Below, piece by piece: positions 56,204-64,000 of a stretch of 64,000 nucleotides of DNA. Made by a program: the position numbers and the translations under genes. The notes below the pieces were generated by a model. That model did not search any database. It had not been told where the DNA came from and saw only the letters and a program-made list of their open reading frames with translations. Position 1 is the stretch's first letter. Each line of letters begins with the position of its first letter. The stretch comes from Clostridia bacterium (GTDB taxonomy: Bacteria > Bacillota > Clostridia > Lachnospirales > Lachnospiraceae), in contig CAJTDE010000014.1 of NCBI GenBank assembly GCA_910574835.1, positions 1 to 64,000 of the forward strand, in the 5' to 3' direction.

Positions 56204-56848
56204 ATGGAAATTTTACGAAAAATAAAAGGAAGGCTGAAAAGAAGAAGCCGTATTATAGGATTGGGAATGGCGGCTCTGGTTCTGGCAAGCGCTTGTTATT
56301 TTGCGAGAGGGAGCTTTTGGGAGCAGGCAGGGGGAGAGGGACAAAAGACAGACAGCCGGCTTGTTATCCTGGACGCCGGGCATGGAGGAAATGATCCGGG
56401 TAAAATCAGTGTTGACGGGACGCAGGAAAAGGATTTGAATCTGGAAATTGCAAAGAAGCTAAAAGAGCTTTTGGAGCAGCAGGATATCGAGGTAGTCATG
56501 ACGCGGGAGGAGGATCAGGGGTTATACGATGAAAATGCCTCCAATAAAAAAGCACAGGATATGAAGCGGCGCTGTGAGCTGATTAACACAGAGCAGCCGG
56601 CCTGTGTAGTAAGTATTCATCAGAATAGTTACCATGAGGAATCCATCCACGGTGCGCAGGTCTTTTATTATGGAACCTCCAAGGAGAGCCAGAGCCTGGC
56701 GGAGCTGATTCAGGCAGAATTGATTCGCTTTGTGGACCCGGAAAATCACCGGCAGGCCAAGGCAAATGATACGTATTATCTGCTGAAGAAGACCCAGGCT
56801 CCGGTGGTGATTGTGGAGTATTATGTTTCAAACGGAGCAAAAACATAA
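56204..56848 (+). pseudogene. N-acetylmuramoyl-L-alanine amidase (Amidase_3), 3' end lost
   Basis: The reading has one membrane anchor (about residues 17-35) and the zinc amidase domain with ILDAGHGGNDPG, a following E in LNLEIAKKL, and SIHQNSYHEE. It reaches VVIVE, which holds the catalytic glutamate, and then ends YYVSNGAKT at residue 214. Complete proteins continue CGFLSN and about 30 more residues. The end meets a serine recombinase gene 28 bp later, so insertion of that element probably removed the 3' end. No good ribosome-binding site is seen at ATG 56204, where the hairpin of the terminator lies. Confidence 0.75.
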
Positions 56849-56875
56849 GTTCCTACCTTTTGTAACTTGCATTAC

Positions 56876-58225
56876 TTAATCATTTGTGGCAAATCCTTCG
56901 TATAAATCTTTCCCTTTCCAAATGATTTCAATAGATTGGGTAGAATTGATAATGACCTTATCTATAAATATGTCTACAGCATGCTGAGTCAGAGTTTCTA
57001 ATCTGGTTATTTCCAGAAGAAATTTTGACTCTGATTTTTTTTGCAAAGAATCAATCTGTGCCAGTCGATGTTCCAGACTTTCCCGTTCAGAAGCAAGAAG
57101 CTGTGCTTTTGCAGCGGCATCTTCTTTTTGAAGTATGAATTGCTGCCGGGTAATTACGCCAGACTTGTATTCTGCATATAAACGAGGTACGATTTCTTTG
57201 TTTTGGTCAAGCTGGCGAAGAACAAGCCGTAAATGTCCAGACAGTTTTTCTTTTTCCGGTTCTGGTAGATTTGTCTTCTGGTCCAGTATAAGCTGTGCCT
57301 GTGCCTGTAGTGGTTTTAAGACGTACATTTTCAAAACGTCATCCTTGATAGATTTGAGTTCACAGGATTCACCGCCTGCAGGTCTTGCATGAGGACAGTA
57401 GTACACAGCATCAATATGACCGTGACGTGTATGTACGTCATGTTTTAGGCGGCATCCGCAATGCCCACAATAAATCTTTTTAAAAAATAAATTTTCGTTC
57501 TTTTTCCTCCCTTCTGTTTTAACAACTGTGCGTTCATGGATGATTTTCGCAACTTTCTGGAATGTTTTCATGTCAATAATAGCCTCATGTGTGTTTTTGA
57601 CAATAACAAGATCTTCCATCTTTTGACGTTCGAACTTCCTACTGCCAATACCTTTTACCTGAACACGATTGTTGACAGTAGCACCAGTCAATGTTTCATT
57701 TTTTAGTATCGAGGTAATCTGAAATGGTTTCCAGAATTGCGCTTTCAGCTCGTCCGAAGTCATTCCGCCAAAGCGAAAACCATAGAGTGTATGTAATCGC
57801 TGTGCAGGGGTTGGAACCTTTAAATCATTCAACTGTCGGGCAATCTCTGAAGGTTTTTGGCCTGCAAGTGTTAGTTCAAAAATCAGTTTAACAGTTTGAG
57901 CAGCATCCGGATCAATTTCCAGTCGGTGACGATCCAATGGAGAAATAATATAACCATAAGGTGGTTTTGCGGCTAAAAAGTCCCCGCGCTGCTGTTGTAT
58001 TTTTTTAATGCTTTTTACTTTGGTTGACAGATCCTTACTATAATAATCATAAATTACATTTTTAAAAGCCATGTCAATCCCTGGTGTGTTTCCAGAACAT
58101 TCCATACTGTCATAAGCGTCATTGACAGCAATAAAACGGACCCCCAGCTTTGGGAAAATCTGTTCTATATAGCCACCTGTTTCGATATAATTCCGTCCAA
58201 ACCGTGACATGTCTCTTTGTGTCAA
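56876..58225 (-). pseudogene. Large serine recombinase, N-terminal catalytic domain missing
   Basis: The frame begins QRDMSRFGRNYIETGGYIEQ, which corresponds to about residue 80 of complete large serine recombinases, so the catalytic serine and the first half of the resolvase domain are absent. The recombinase domain (PPYGYIISPLDRHRLEIDPD), a zinc ribbon (CGHCGCR and further cysteines), a coiled coil and the C-terminus are intact over 450 codons. Upstream, the sequence changes at about 58225 into the GC-rich element. The base use of this gene is more AT-rich than that of the next three, so it belongs to an older element. Confidence 0.8.
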
Positions 58226-58244
58226 CTAAACACCAAATTTTTTA

Positions 58245-58295
58245 CGGATGCCAGAGGCGGCTAACAGGTCTTTTCCAGACCGCCCCCGGCATCCG
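58245..58295. repeat. GC-rich hairpin at the end of the recombinase operon
   Basis: CGGATGCC (58245-58252) pairs with GGCATCCG (58288-58295), with GGCGG/CCGCC inside. It lies at the border of the GC-rich element and may be the operon terminator or part of the element end. Confidence 0.6.
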
Positions 58296-58317
58296 CTTTA
58301 TCGTGAGGTAGAAACCT

Positions 58318-59916
58318 TTATCTGTTGTCATGTCTCTGCATATCGAACACATCCCGGAACTTCCAGACGATCTCGATCTCGGTGGGAGAGGACACCAGCA
58401 CTTCCTTGATGAACGTCCCCGCCAGTTCCGCCGTCAGTTCCGTAGCCCCGGCAAAGGAAGTGAACATATCATCCTCCTGCGCCTTGTCCTGAAAGTCCAG
58501 ATGCTCCAATTCAGATAAAAGCTGTTCCTGCGCCTCCTGTTCGGCTTTGGCGGCGGCGAGTTTACTGTCAATGTCCGCCCGCTGTCTCAGGTAGGCGTCC
58601 TTTGCCAGCGTCCCGCCGCTGTAATCCTCGTAGGCCCTGAACTTCTCCTGCCTGTACCGTTCCTGCTGCTGTTCCAGCTTTTGAAGCTCCGCAACACAGG
58701 CGGCGATGCGCTCCTTGCGGGTCAGCATCAGGGAGGACTTCTGCTTTTTCTGCTCCTGGCAGATAGCCAGCATCTGCGTGACCGCCCGGAAGATGATGCC
58801 CTCGATCTCCTTCTCGGAGAACAGCTTTCCCTTCGGGCAGTCGCTGTTCTCATCCGTCCTGCTCTTGGTGCAGCGGTAGTAGTATCCGGCAGAACTGTGG
58901 ATACGGCTCAGTGTCCTATGGCAGTTGCCGCATTTGAGAAGCCCTTTCAGCGGATATTCCTGTGATGTCCCCTTTGCCCGTCTGGGCCTCTGCCGGATGA
59001 TCTCCTGCGCCCGGTCAAAGTCCGCCCTGCTGATGATGGCGTCATGCGCCCCCTCATAGATGATCCAGTCGGACTTATCCTGCGGGACGGTCCGCTTTTC
59101 ATGGAGGCCGGCCTTGTACCGCTTGCGCCCCACCAGCGCCCCGGTGTACTCATACTGGTGGAGGATGTTCAGCACCGTGGCCGCTGTCCAGCCGTTCTTT
59201 TCGGAGGCTTTGCGGAACCGTCCGCTCCCCGGATTTTTCTGTCGGAAGTAGGCGCCGGGGGTCAGGACACCCTCGCTGTTCAGCCTGCGGGCGATGGCGG
59301 TGCTGCCCATACCCTGCAAGGTCATATCGAAGATACGCCGCACCACCGCCGCCGAGTCCTCATCTATCACCAGTTTGTTCCGGACCGTGGGATGGAACTG
59401 GAAGCCATAGGGAGCGAAGCTGCCTATGTATTTGCCCTGCTTCATCATGATGATTTTTGCCGTGGTGGTCTTGACGGACAGGTCCTTGCTGTACGCCTCA
59501 TAGATGATGTTCCGCAGGACCACATCCATGCCGGAGGTCATGCCCTTGTAATCATCGCTGTCGTAGCCGTCATTGACGGAGAGATAGCGGACGCCGAGGA
59601 AGGGAAAGACGCACTCCAGATAGTTGCCCATCTGGGTGTAGTCCCGGTGGCATCTGGAAAAATCCTTCGTCACCATCACATTGATGGCCCCGGTGCGAAG
59701 CTCCTTCATCAACGCCTGGAACTGCGGGCGGTCCGTGTTGGTCCCAGTGTACCCATCGTCCACGAACTCCGTCCGGGGCGCTGTTTTCAGTTGGGGGTGG
59801 CGGTCCAAAAACTGATGGATCAGCTCCCGCTGGTTGCCGATGCTGTCGCTCTCGGCCTTCCCGTCCCCGTCCGCCAGGGAAAGGCGGATATAAATGCCCA
59901 CCCGGTAATCAGTCAT
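58318..59916 (-). CDS. Large serine recombinase 3
   Basis: The 532-residue enzyme has the resolvase start VGIYIRLSLADGD with the nucleophile serine, ESDSIGNQRELI, and KDFSRCHRDYTQMGNYLE, then the recombinase domain (APYGFQFHP), a zinc ribbon (CGNCHR, later cysteines) and a long coiled coil. It is the last of three tandem recombinase genes and overlaps the previous one by 8 bp. It cuts and rejoins DNA at attachment sites. The set of three suggests joint action. Confidence 0.92.
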   Translation of the reverse strand: MTDYRVGIYIRLSLADGDGKAESDSIGNQRELIHQFLDRHPQLKTAPRTEFVDDGYTGTNTDRPQFQALMKELRTGAINVMVTKDFSRCHRDYTQMGNYLECVFPFLGVRYLSVNDGYDSDDYKGMTSGMDVVLRNIIYEAYSKDLSVKTTTAKIIMMKQGKYIGSFAPYGFQFHPTVRNKLVIDEDSAAVVRRIFDMTLQGMGSTAIARRLNSEGVLTPGAYFRQKNPGSGRFRKASEKNGWTAATVLNILHQYEYTGALVGRKRYKAGLHEKRTVPQDKSDWIIYEGAHDAIISRADFDRAQEIIRQRPRRAKGTSQEYPLKGLLKCGNCHRTLSRIHSSAGYYYRCTKSRTDENSDCPKGKLFSEKEIEGIIFRAVTQMLAICQEQKKQKSSLMLTRKERIAACVAELQKLEQQQERYRQEKFRAYEDYSGGTLAKDAYLRQRADIDSKLAAAKAEQEAQEQLLSELEHLDFQDKAQEDDMFTSFAGATELTAELAGTFIKEVLVSSPTEIEIVWKFRDVFDMQRHDNR

Positions 59917-61621
59917 CGCCGCCCGCCTCCTTTATCTGCTCCACGCACTCCAGCATGGTGTAAAATACATCGTTATAGTTCAGCACGACCTCGATACGGC
60001 CCCCGCCGTAGACAAGCACCTTCTCGATTATCGCGTCTACAAGCTCCTGCGTCAATCCTGTCATCCCGGCAACGCCCCGCATCATGGTGAGCCATTTGTT
60101 GTCCGGGGAGATGGACGCCAGGAACCGCTCCCGTCGCTCCACGGCCTCGTCCAAGAGGCGGTTCAGGGCTTCATACTGCTCCTCATAGGTCTGCTTGGCA
60201 AAGGCGTATTCCTCCTCGTTCAGGATGCCCTCGGCATAGCTCTCATACAGCCCCGCCCGTTTCTTTTTCAGGGCGTTCAGCCGGAGCTTGACGCTCGCCA
60301 CCGCCGCCTTGTGCTTCTCCCGGACGCTGGCCTCGCGGTCGCCGCCCCGCATGGCAAGCAGGAGCTTCTCATAGTCCAGCGCCACCTGAAGCTGGTCCCG
60401 GATGGCATTGAACACCTTCTCGTTGAGGGCGTCCTGCCGCATGGCGTGTTTGAAGCAGGTCCCATGCCCCCGCCTCATGTGGGTGCTGCAATCATAGACC
60501 CCACGGAACACAACGCCCTTGCACTGGATACGCTGCCGCTTGTAGTACATCCGCTTTCCGCAGTCGGCGCAGAATATCTTCCCGGCAAAGAGGTCGATCA
60601 TGCCCGCCCGGATGTCCGCCGACCACTCCATAGCGGTCTCCCGGTGGGCGCTGTCCTCCCGCATCTGCCGCTCCACCGCTTCAAAATCCGAAACGGAGAC
60701 GATAGGCGGGTGTGCGTCAGGGACTACGATCCACTTGTCCGTTTCGGTGACGTGCTTTTTCAGTCCCTTGTAGAGCGCCGTCTCGGATTTCCCGCAGATC
60801 ATCTCCCCGATGTACGCCCGGTTTTGCAGGATGCCCCGGATGGTGGATGGACACCAGCCCTCGCCCTGGATGTTGTCGCCGTTCCGGGTGCCGGCCCTGC
60901 GCTTGTGCCGCTCCGGGCTTTCTATCCCCCCGGCCTTCAACCGCTCAACGATGGTGTAGACCGATACCTCCTGCCGTTTCCACTCAAATATCTGCCGGAC
61001 AACAGCGGCGGCTTCTTCATCCATCACATAGGCGGTCTTATCCTCGTTCCAGAGATAGCCATAGGGGAGGTTGCGGTTCCGAAAGATCCCCGTCTCCATC
61101 TGCGCCCGGAGTGCCGTGGAGACCTTCTTGGAGATGTCCCGTGAATACATGGCGTTCACCAGGTTTTGCAGGCTCACCGACAGGGACTCCATTGCGTTGC
61201 CGCAGGTGAAGTTGTCGAAATTCTCTTTCACGGAGATGAACCGTGTCCCCAGAGCTGGGAAAATCTTCTCCAGATAGTTGCCAGTCTCCACATAGTCGCG
61301 CCCGAACCTGCTGAGATCACGGACCACGATGCACTGTATCTTCCCCGTCCGCACATCGTCCATCAGGCGGTTCCACGCCGGACGGTCGAACACAGTCCCG
61401 GTTTTGCCGTTGTCCGAGTAGACCTCCGTGAGCCGGAGGTGCGGGCATCCGTCCAGATAGTCCTCACAGACGGCGATCTGGTTTTGCAGGGAGTTCCCGT
61501 CATCGTCCTTGCCGCTGTTCTCCACCGAGAGGCGGGCATAGATGGCGGTGGGGAGCGCCGTTATTTCCTTTTTCACTTCTGCCACAGTCTGTGCCTGTGC
61601 TTTTCTGCTCTTTCGTGCCAT
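59909..61621 (-). CDS. Large serine recombinase 2
   Basis: The 570-residue enzyme has TAIYARLSVENSG with the catalytic serine, VVRDLSRFGRDYVETGNYLE, a recombinase domain (LPYGYLWNEDK), a zinc ribbon (CADCGKR, with two later cysteines) and a coiled coil. GAGAGGGAG precedes the ATG. It starts 14 bp after the end of recombinase 1 and overlaps recombinase 3 by 8 bp, so the three are one operon. Confidence 0.93.
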   Translation of the reverse strand: MARKSRKAQAQTVAEVKKEITALPTAIYARLSVENSGKDDDGNSLQNQIAVCEDYLDGCPHLRLTEVYSDNGKTGTVFDRPAWNRLMDDVRTGKIQCIVVRDLSRFGRDYVETGNYLEKIFPALGTRFISVKENFDNFTCGNAMESLSVSLQNLVNAMYSRDISKKVSTALRAQMETGIFRNRNLPYGYLWNEDKTAYVMDEEAAAVVRQIFEWKRQEVSVYTIVERLKAGGIESPERHKRRAGTRNGDNIQGEGWCPSTIRGILQNRAYIGEMICGKSETALYKGLKKHVTETDKWIVVPDAHPPIVSVSDFEAVERQMREDSAHRETAMEWSADIRAGMIDLFAGKIFCADCGKRMYYKRQRIQCKGVVFRGVYDCSTHMRRGHGTCFKHAMRQDALNEKVFNAIRDQLQVALDYEKLLLAMRGGDREASVREKHKAAVASVKLRLNALKKKRAGLYESYAEGILNEEEYAFAKQTYEEQYEALNRLLDEAVERRERFLASISPDNKWLTMMRGVAGMTGLTQELVDAIIEKVLVYGGGRIEVVLNYNDVFYTMLECVEQIKEAGGDD

Positions 61622-61635
61622 TTTCTCTCTCCCTC

Positions 61636-63270
61636 TCAGCCCACTGCCGGAAGCGGACAGCCCTTGTAGTTTTTCGCCGTCTCCATCGCCCTGGCGAACT
61701 CATCCCGATACCGAAAGACGATCTCCACCTTTTTGTCCTCATAGATGAGTATCTTATCCACCAGAGCCAGCAGGATGCGGCGGTCAAGCTCCTGCACATT
61801 CTCATACTGTGCAAAGACCTGTACCCATGCCCGGTTCTGGCTGCCCATAGCGGCGGCGTCCTGCTGTTCCCGTTTCAGCCGCTTCAAAGCCTCCTGCTTC
61901 TCCTCGATCAGCCCCCGGTAGTTCTCCCGGAAGTCGGTGTACTCCGCCTTGTTGATGATGCCCTCCACGAAGTTCTCATAGAGGCCCAGTTCCAGCTTTT
62001 TGTACCGCTGGATTTCTTCCTCTAACCGGGCCATCTGCGCCTCATAGCTGAACACCCTGCGGTCCCGCTGGGGGAGGCTGTCTATGAAGCACAGCACCTT
62101 ATCCAGGTGAAGCACCACCTCGATCTGGTCGTGGATGGCGTGGAACACGATGTCCTTCAGCTTCGCCTCGCTGAAGGAGTGGGGGCTGCACTGGTGGGTG
62201 CGCTTGTTATTGCCGCAGTTGTAGTAGACATACGCCTTGCCCTTCACCTTCTGCGTCTTGCGGATCATGGCCCCCTCGCAGTCCCCGCAGAACAGGTAGC
62301 CGGAGAACAGGTCATGTTTGTCGCTGTCCCCAGCACAGCGCATATCCCGGCGCATCAGCTCCGCCACCGCCTCGAAGTCGGTGCAGGAGATGATCGGCTC
62401 ATGGGCGTTCTCTATCCGTATCCAGTCCGCCTCGTCCCTGGGGCGCGTCACCCGGACCTTGTGGTTCGGCGTCCCCCGCCGCCCCTGGACGAGTACCCCG
62501 GTATAGACGATGTTGGAGAGTATCCGCTTGACGGTCACATACTCCCACTCCGGCCGCTCCTTCGTATGGAAGGCCGTCTCGAAGCGGACGCCCTGCATCC
62601 GTTTGTACTCCATCGGCGTGGGGATGCCGCTGGTGTTGAGCCTCCGGGCAATTTTCAGGATAGGGAAACCGTCCTTATACATCCCGAAGATCATAGAAAC
62701 AACTTCAGCGGCGTCATCGTCCACCAGCAGGCGGTTCTTGTCCTGCGGGGCTTTCCGATACCCGAAGGGGACGAAGCTGCCCACATACTCGCCCTTCTTG
62801 CGCTTGACCTCCAGGCTGGTGCGTATCTTGATGGATATGTCCCGGCAGTAGATGTCATTTACCAGGTTCTTGAAGGGGAGGGTGATGACATCGGTGCTGC
62901 TACCGGGCGCCATGCTGTCGTAGTTGTCGTTGATGGCGATATAGCGGATGCCCATCGCCGGGAATATCTTCTCCAGGTAGTTCCCGGCGTCGATATAGTT
63001 CCGTGAGAACCTGCTCAGGTCCTTGCTGACGGCGCAGTCGATACGCCCGGAACGCATATCCTGGATCATCCTCTGAAAGCCGGGACGGTCCGTGTTGCTG
63101 CCGGTCTCCCCATCGTCGATGTAGGTGTCCACCAGCTCAAGGTCGTCGTGGCCCTCTATGTAAGCCAGACAGATGGCCCGCTGGCTTTGGATGCTGTTGG
63201 ACTCCAGCCGGTCAGCATCCTCTCTGGATAACCGGGCATAGATGCCGGTCTTATAGATTTTGTTGGACAT
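61636..63270 (-). CDS. Large serine recombinase 1
   Basis: With ATG 63270 the enzyme has 544 residues. It opens YKTGIYARLSREDADRLESN with the catalytic serine, then AVSKDLSRFSRNYIDAGNYLE, a recombinase domain (VPFGYRKAPQDKN), a zinc ribbon (CGDCEG and more) and a coiled-coil region. AAGGAGG lies just upstream; an ATG 186 bp earlier lacks such support. It is the first gene of the three-recombinase operon. Confidence 0.93.
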   Translation of the reverse strand: MSNKIYKTGIYARLSREDADRLESNSIQSQRAICLAYIEGHDDLELVDTYIDDGETGSNTDRPGFQRMIQDMRSGRIDCAVSKDLSRFSRNYIDAGNYLEKIFPAMGIRYIAINDNYDSMAPGSSTDVITLPFKNLVNDIYCRDISIKIRTSLEVKRKKGEYVGSFVPFGYRKAPQDKNRLLVDDDAAEVVSMIFGMYKDGFPILKIARRLNTSGIPTPMEYKRMQGVRFETAFHTKERPEWEYVTVKRILSNIVYTGVLVQGRRGTPNHKVRVTRPRDEADWIRIENAHEPIISCTDFEAVAELMRRDMRCAGDSDKHDLFSGYLFCGDCEGAMIRKTQKVKGKAYVYYNCGNNKRTHQCSPHSFSEAKLKDIVFHAIHDQIEVVLHLDKVLCFIDSLPQRDRRVFSYEAQMARLEEEIQRYKKLELGLYENFVEGIINKAEYTDFRENYRGLIEEKQEALKRLKREQQDAAAMGSQNRAWVQVFAQYENVQELDRRILLALVDKILIYEDKKVEIVFRYRDEFARAMETAKNYKGCPLPAVG

Positions 63271-63415
63271 TTTGAACCTCCTTGTCGTCTGTCTGCCAGA
63301 AAACCGAAGGCCCTGTCCCGTATGGGAACGGAATACAAAGCCGCTGGCCTTGTGATGCTGTCCCTTTTTTGACCCAAGCACATTGTAGCGCCGGACCGCC
63401 TGTTTGTTAAGGATG

Positions 63416-63655
63416 TCAGGCCCCGGCAAGGTAGAGGGAGTTGATACGCTCCTCAATGGTCTCGCCCCTGTCCGCGAAGCTCAGCTTCACCACCACCCCG
63501 CCGTCCAGGTAGACATAGGGATTGCCGAGCTGCTCGATCCACGCCCGGATGCGCTCCTCGGTGGGAGCCTCCGGGTCGATATGGACCGTACTGCGGTCAC
63601 GGAGCGCCGCTTTATCCACCTTGCGGAGGTCGATGTCCTTCATCGCCTCTGTCAT
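63416..63655 (-). CDS. Small DUF6870-like protein of the element
   Basis: The 79-residue acidic protein (EAPTEERIRAWIEQLGNPYV, then GVVVKLSFADRGETIEERI) resembles small proteins found next to recombinases in clostridial conjugative elements. GGAGGTG precedes ATG 63655. It lies 145 bp before recombinase 1 on the same strand. The function is unknown. Confidence 0.65.
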   Translation of the reverse strand: MTEAMKDIDLRKVDKAALRDRSTVHIDPEAPTEERIRAWIEQLGNPYVYLDGGVVVKLSFADRGETIEERINSLYLAGA

Positions 63656-63801
63656 GGCAACACCTCCGATCCCCCAAAAGGGCTTTTCAGCCTTTGGGTA
63701 CTGCGTCCTTTGGCCTCTCCCAACATCTTATGGGAGGGACAAACTTTTATAGAACAGAGAAAAGCGCCCACCTCAAAAGGCAGACGCTTTCCCCAGATTT
63801 C

Positions 63802-64000
63802 TCAGAACTTCATCGGCAGGGCGGTCTTTGCGCTGGAGCCGTTGTAGATGCGGTACACCTGGTGCAGATACCGCTTGTATCCGGGCAGGCTCGTCATGGC
63901 CCGGCCCTCCCGGAAGATCACCACCGGGTCTACCTGGCGCAGCCGCGTCACAAGCCGTTTGCGGCTGTACTCCCCGTGATAGAGGTCTACGAACTCCACC
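63802..64000 (-). CDS. Element protein, C-terminal part (runs off the window)
   Basis: Only the last 66 codons are seen (EFVDLYHGEYSRKRLVTRLR to KTALPMKF-stop). The first visible codon, GTG, is probably internal. I do not recognise the family; it is basic and GC-rich, like the rest of the element. Confidence 0.55.
   Translation of the reverse strand, partial: VEFVDLYHGEYSRKRLVTRLRQVDPVVIFREGRAMTSLPGYKRYLHQVYRIYNGSSAKTALPMKF

Noticed and set aside
59044-60090. Long plus-strand open frame of 348 codons, and others in 60311-61144 and 62107-63006
   Set aside because: They lie opposite intact serine recombinase genes, have no ribosome-binding sites and odd repetitive composition; they are shadows of GC-rich coding DNA.

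Overview
The window looks like a chromosomal segment of an anaerobic, low-to-medium GC Firmicute of the Lachnospiraceae (Clostridium cluster XIVa) type. The signs are the rpsF-ssb-rpsR and gdpP-rplI-dnaB housekeeping blocks, MecA, a DUF951 protein next to a sirtuin, a class B sortase, small ferredoxin and DUF1858 genes, many BceAB-type ABC transporters with two-component systems, and large serine recombinases. The genus cannot be fixed from sequence alone.

Layout. (1) 1-4.7 kb: the 3' end of a 23S rRNA gene, an intact tRNA-Asn, then a very AT-rich island of about 4.2 kb bounded by a perfect 60-bp direct repeat of the tRNA-Asn 3' part (360-419 and 4578-4637). The island carries an AlbA_2/Schlafen-type ATP-binding regulator, a protein with a DGxQR-type motif and a HEPN-like protein with an R-x4-H motif. 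It has no integrase and looks like a compact defence or toxin module. (2) 4.7-13.4 kb: an AraC-GNAT fusion coupled to a MATE exporter, an IS200/IS605 relic, a LysR regulator, a YczE-like membrane protein, a beta-glucoside PTS (EIIBCA) with a GH1 phospho-beta-glucosidase, and tRNA-Glu and tRNA-Cys. (3) 13.4-16.6 kb: relic DNA, a lipoprotein, an ABC exporter pair and a group II intron-like relic.

(4) 16.6-23.4 kb: a TetR gene divergent from a cluster of three CooC-like P-loop ATPases, each with a C-x-C motif, two DUF3786 proteins, a zinc-ribbon protein and a MoxR/VWA pair. No CO dehydrogenase is present. The MoxR gene has an out-of-frame internal deletion and the VWA gene a frameshift, so this apparent metallocofactor-insertion machine is partly decayed. 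(5) 23.4-27.2 kb: ArsR and AraC regulators divergent from an HMA metallochaperone and a CPC-type P1B ATPase. (6) 27.2-42 kb: three two-component systems and two FtsX-type ABC exporters, with a repeated ACATTTC-containing motif in the control regions of the first block and a palindromic TetR operator in the second.

(7) 42-56.2 kb: mostly core genes: SPFH and Arc-like proteins, phosphopantetheinyl transferase, sortase B, sirtuin, DUF951, rpsF-ssb-rpsR, gdpP-rplI-dnaB, a MerR-like regulator, ferredoxin, DUF1858, mecA, a strongly structured noncoding region and a GH18 protein. (8) 56.2-64 kb: a cell-wall amidase cut off near its 3' end, directly next to a large serine recombinase that has itself lost its N-terminal catalytic domain, followed by a GC-rich element with three complete tandem serine recombinases, a DUF6870-like small protein and a partial gene running off the window. 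This reads as nested mobile-element insertion.
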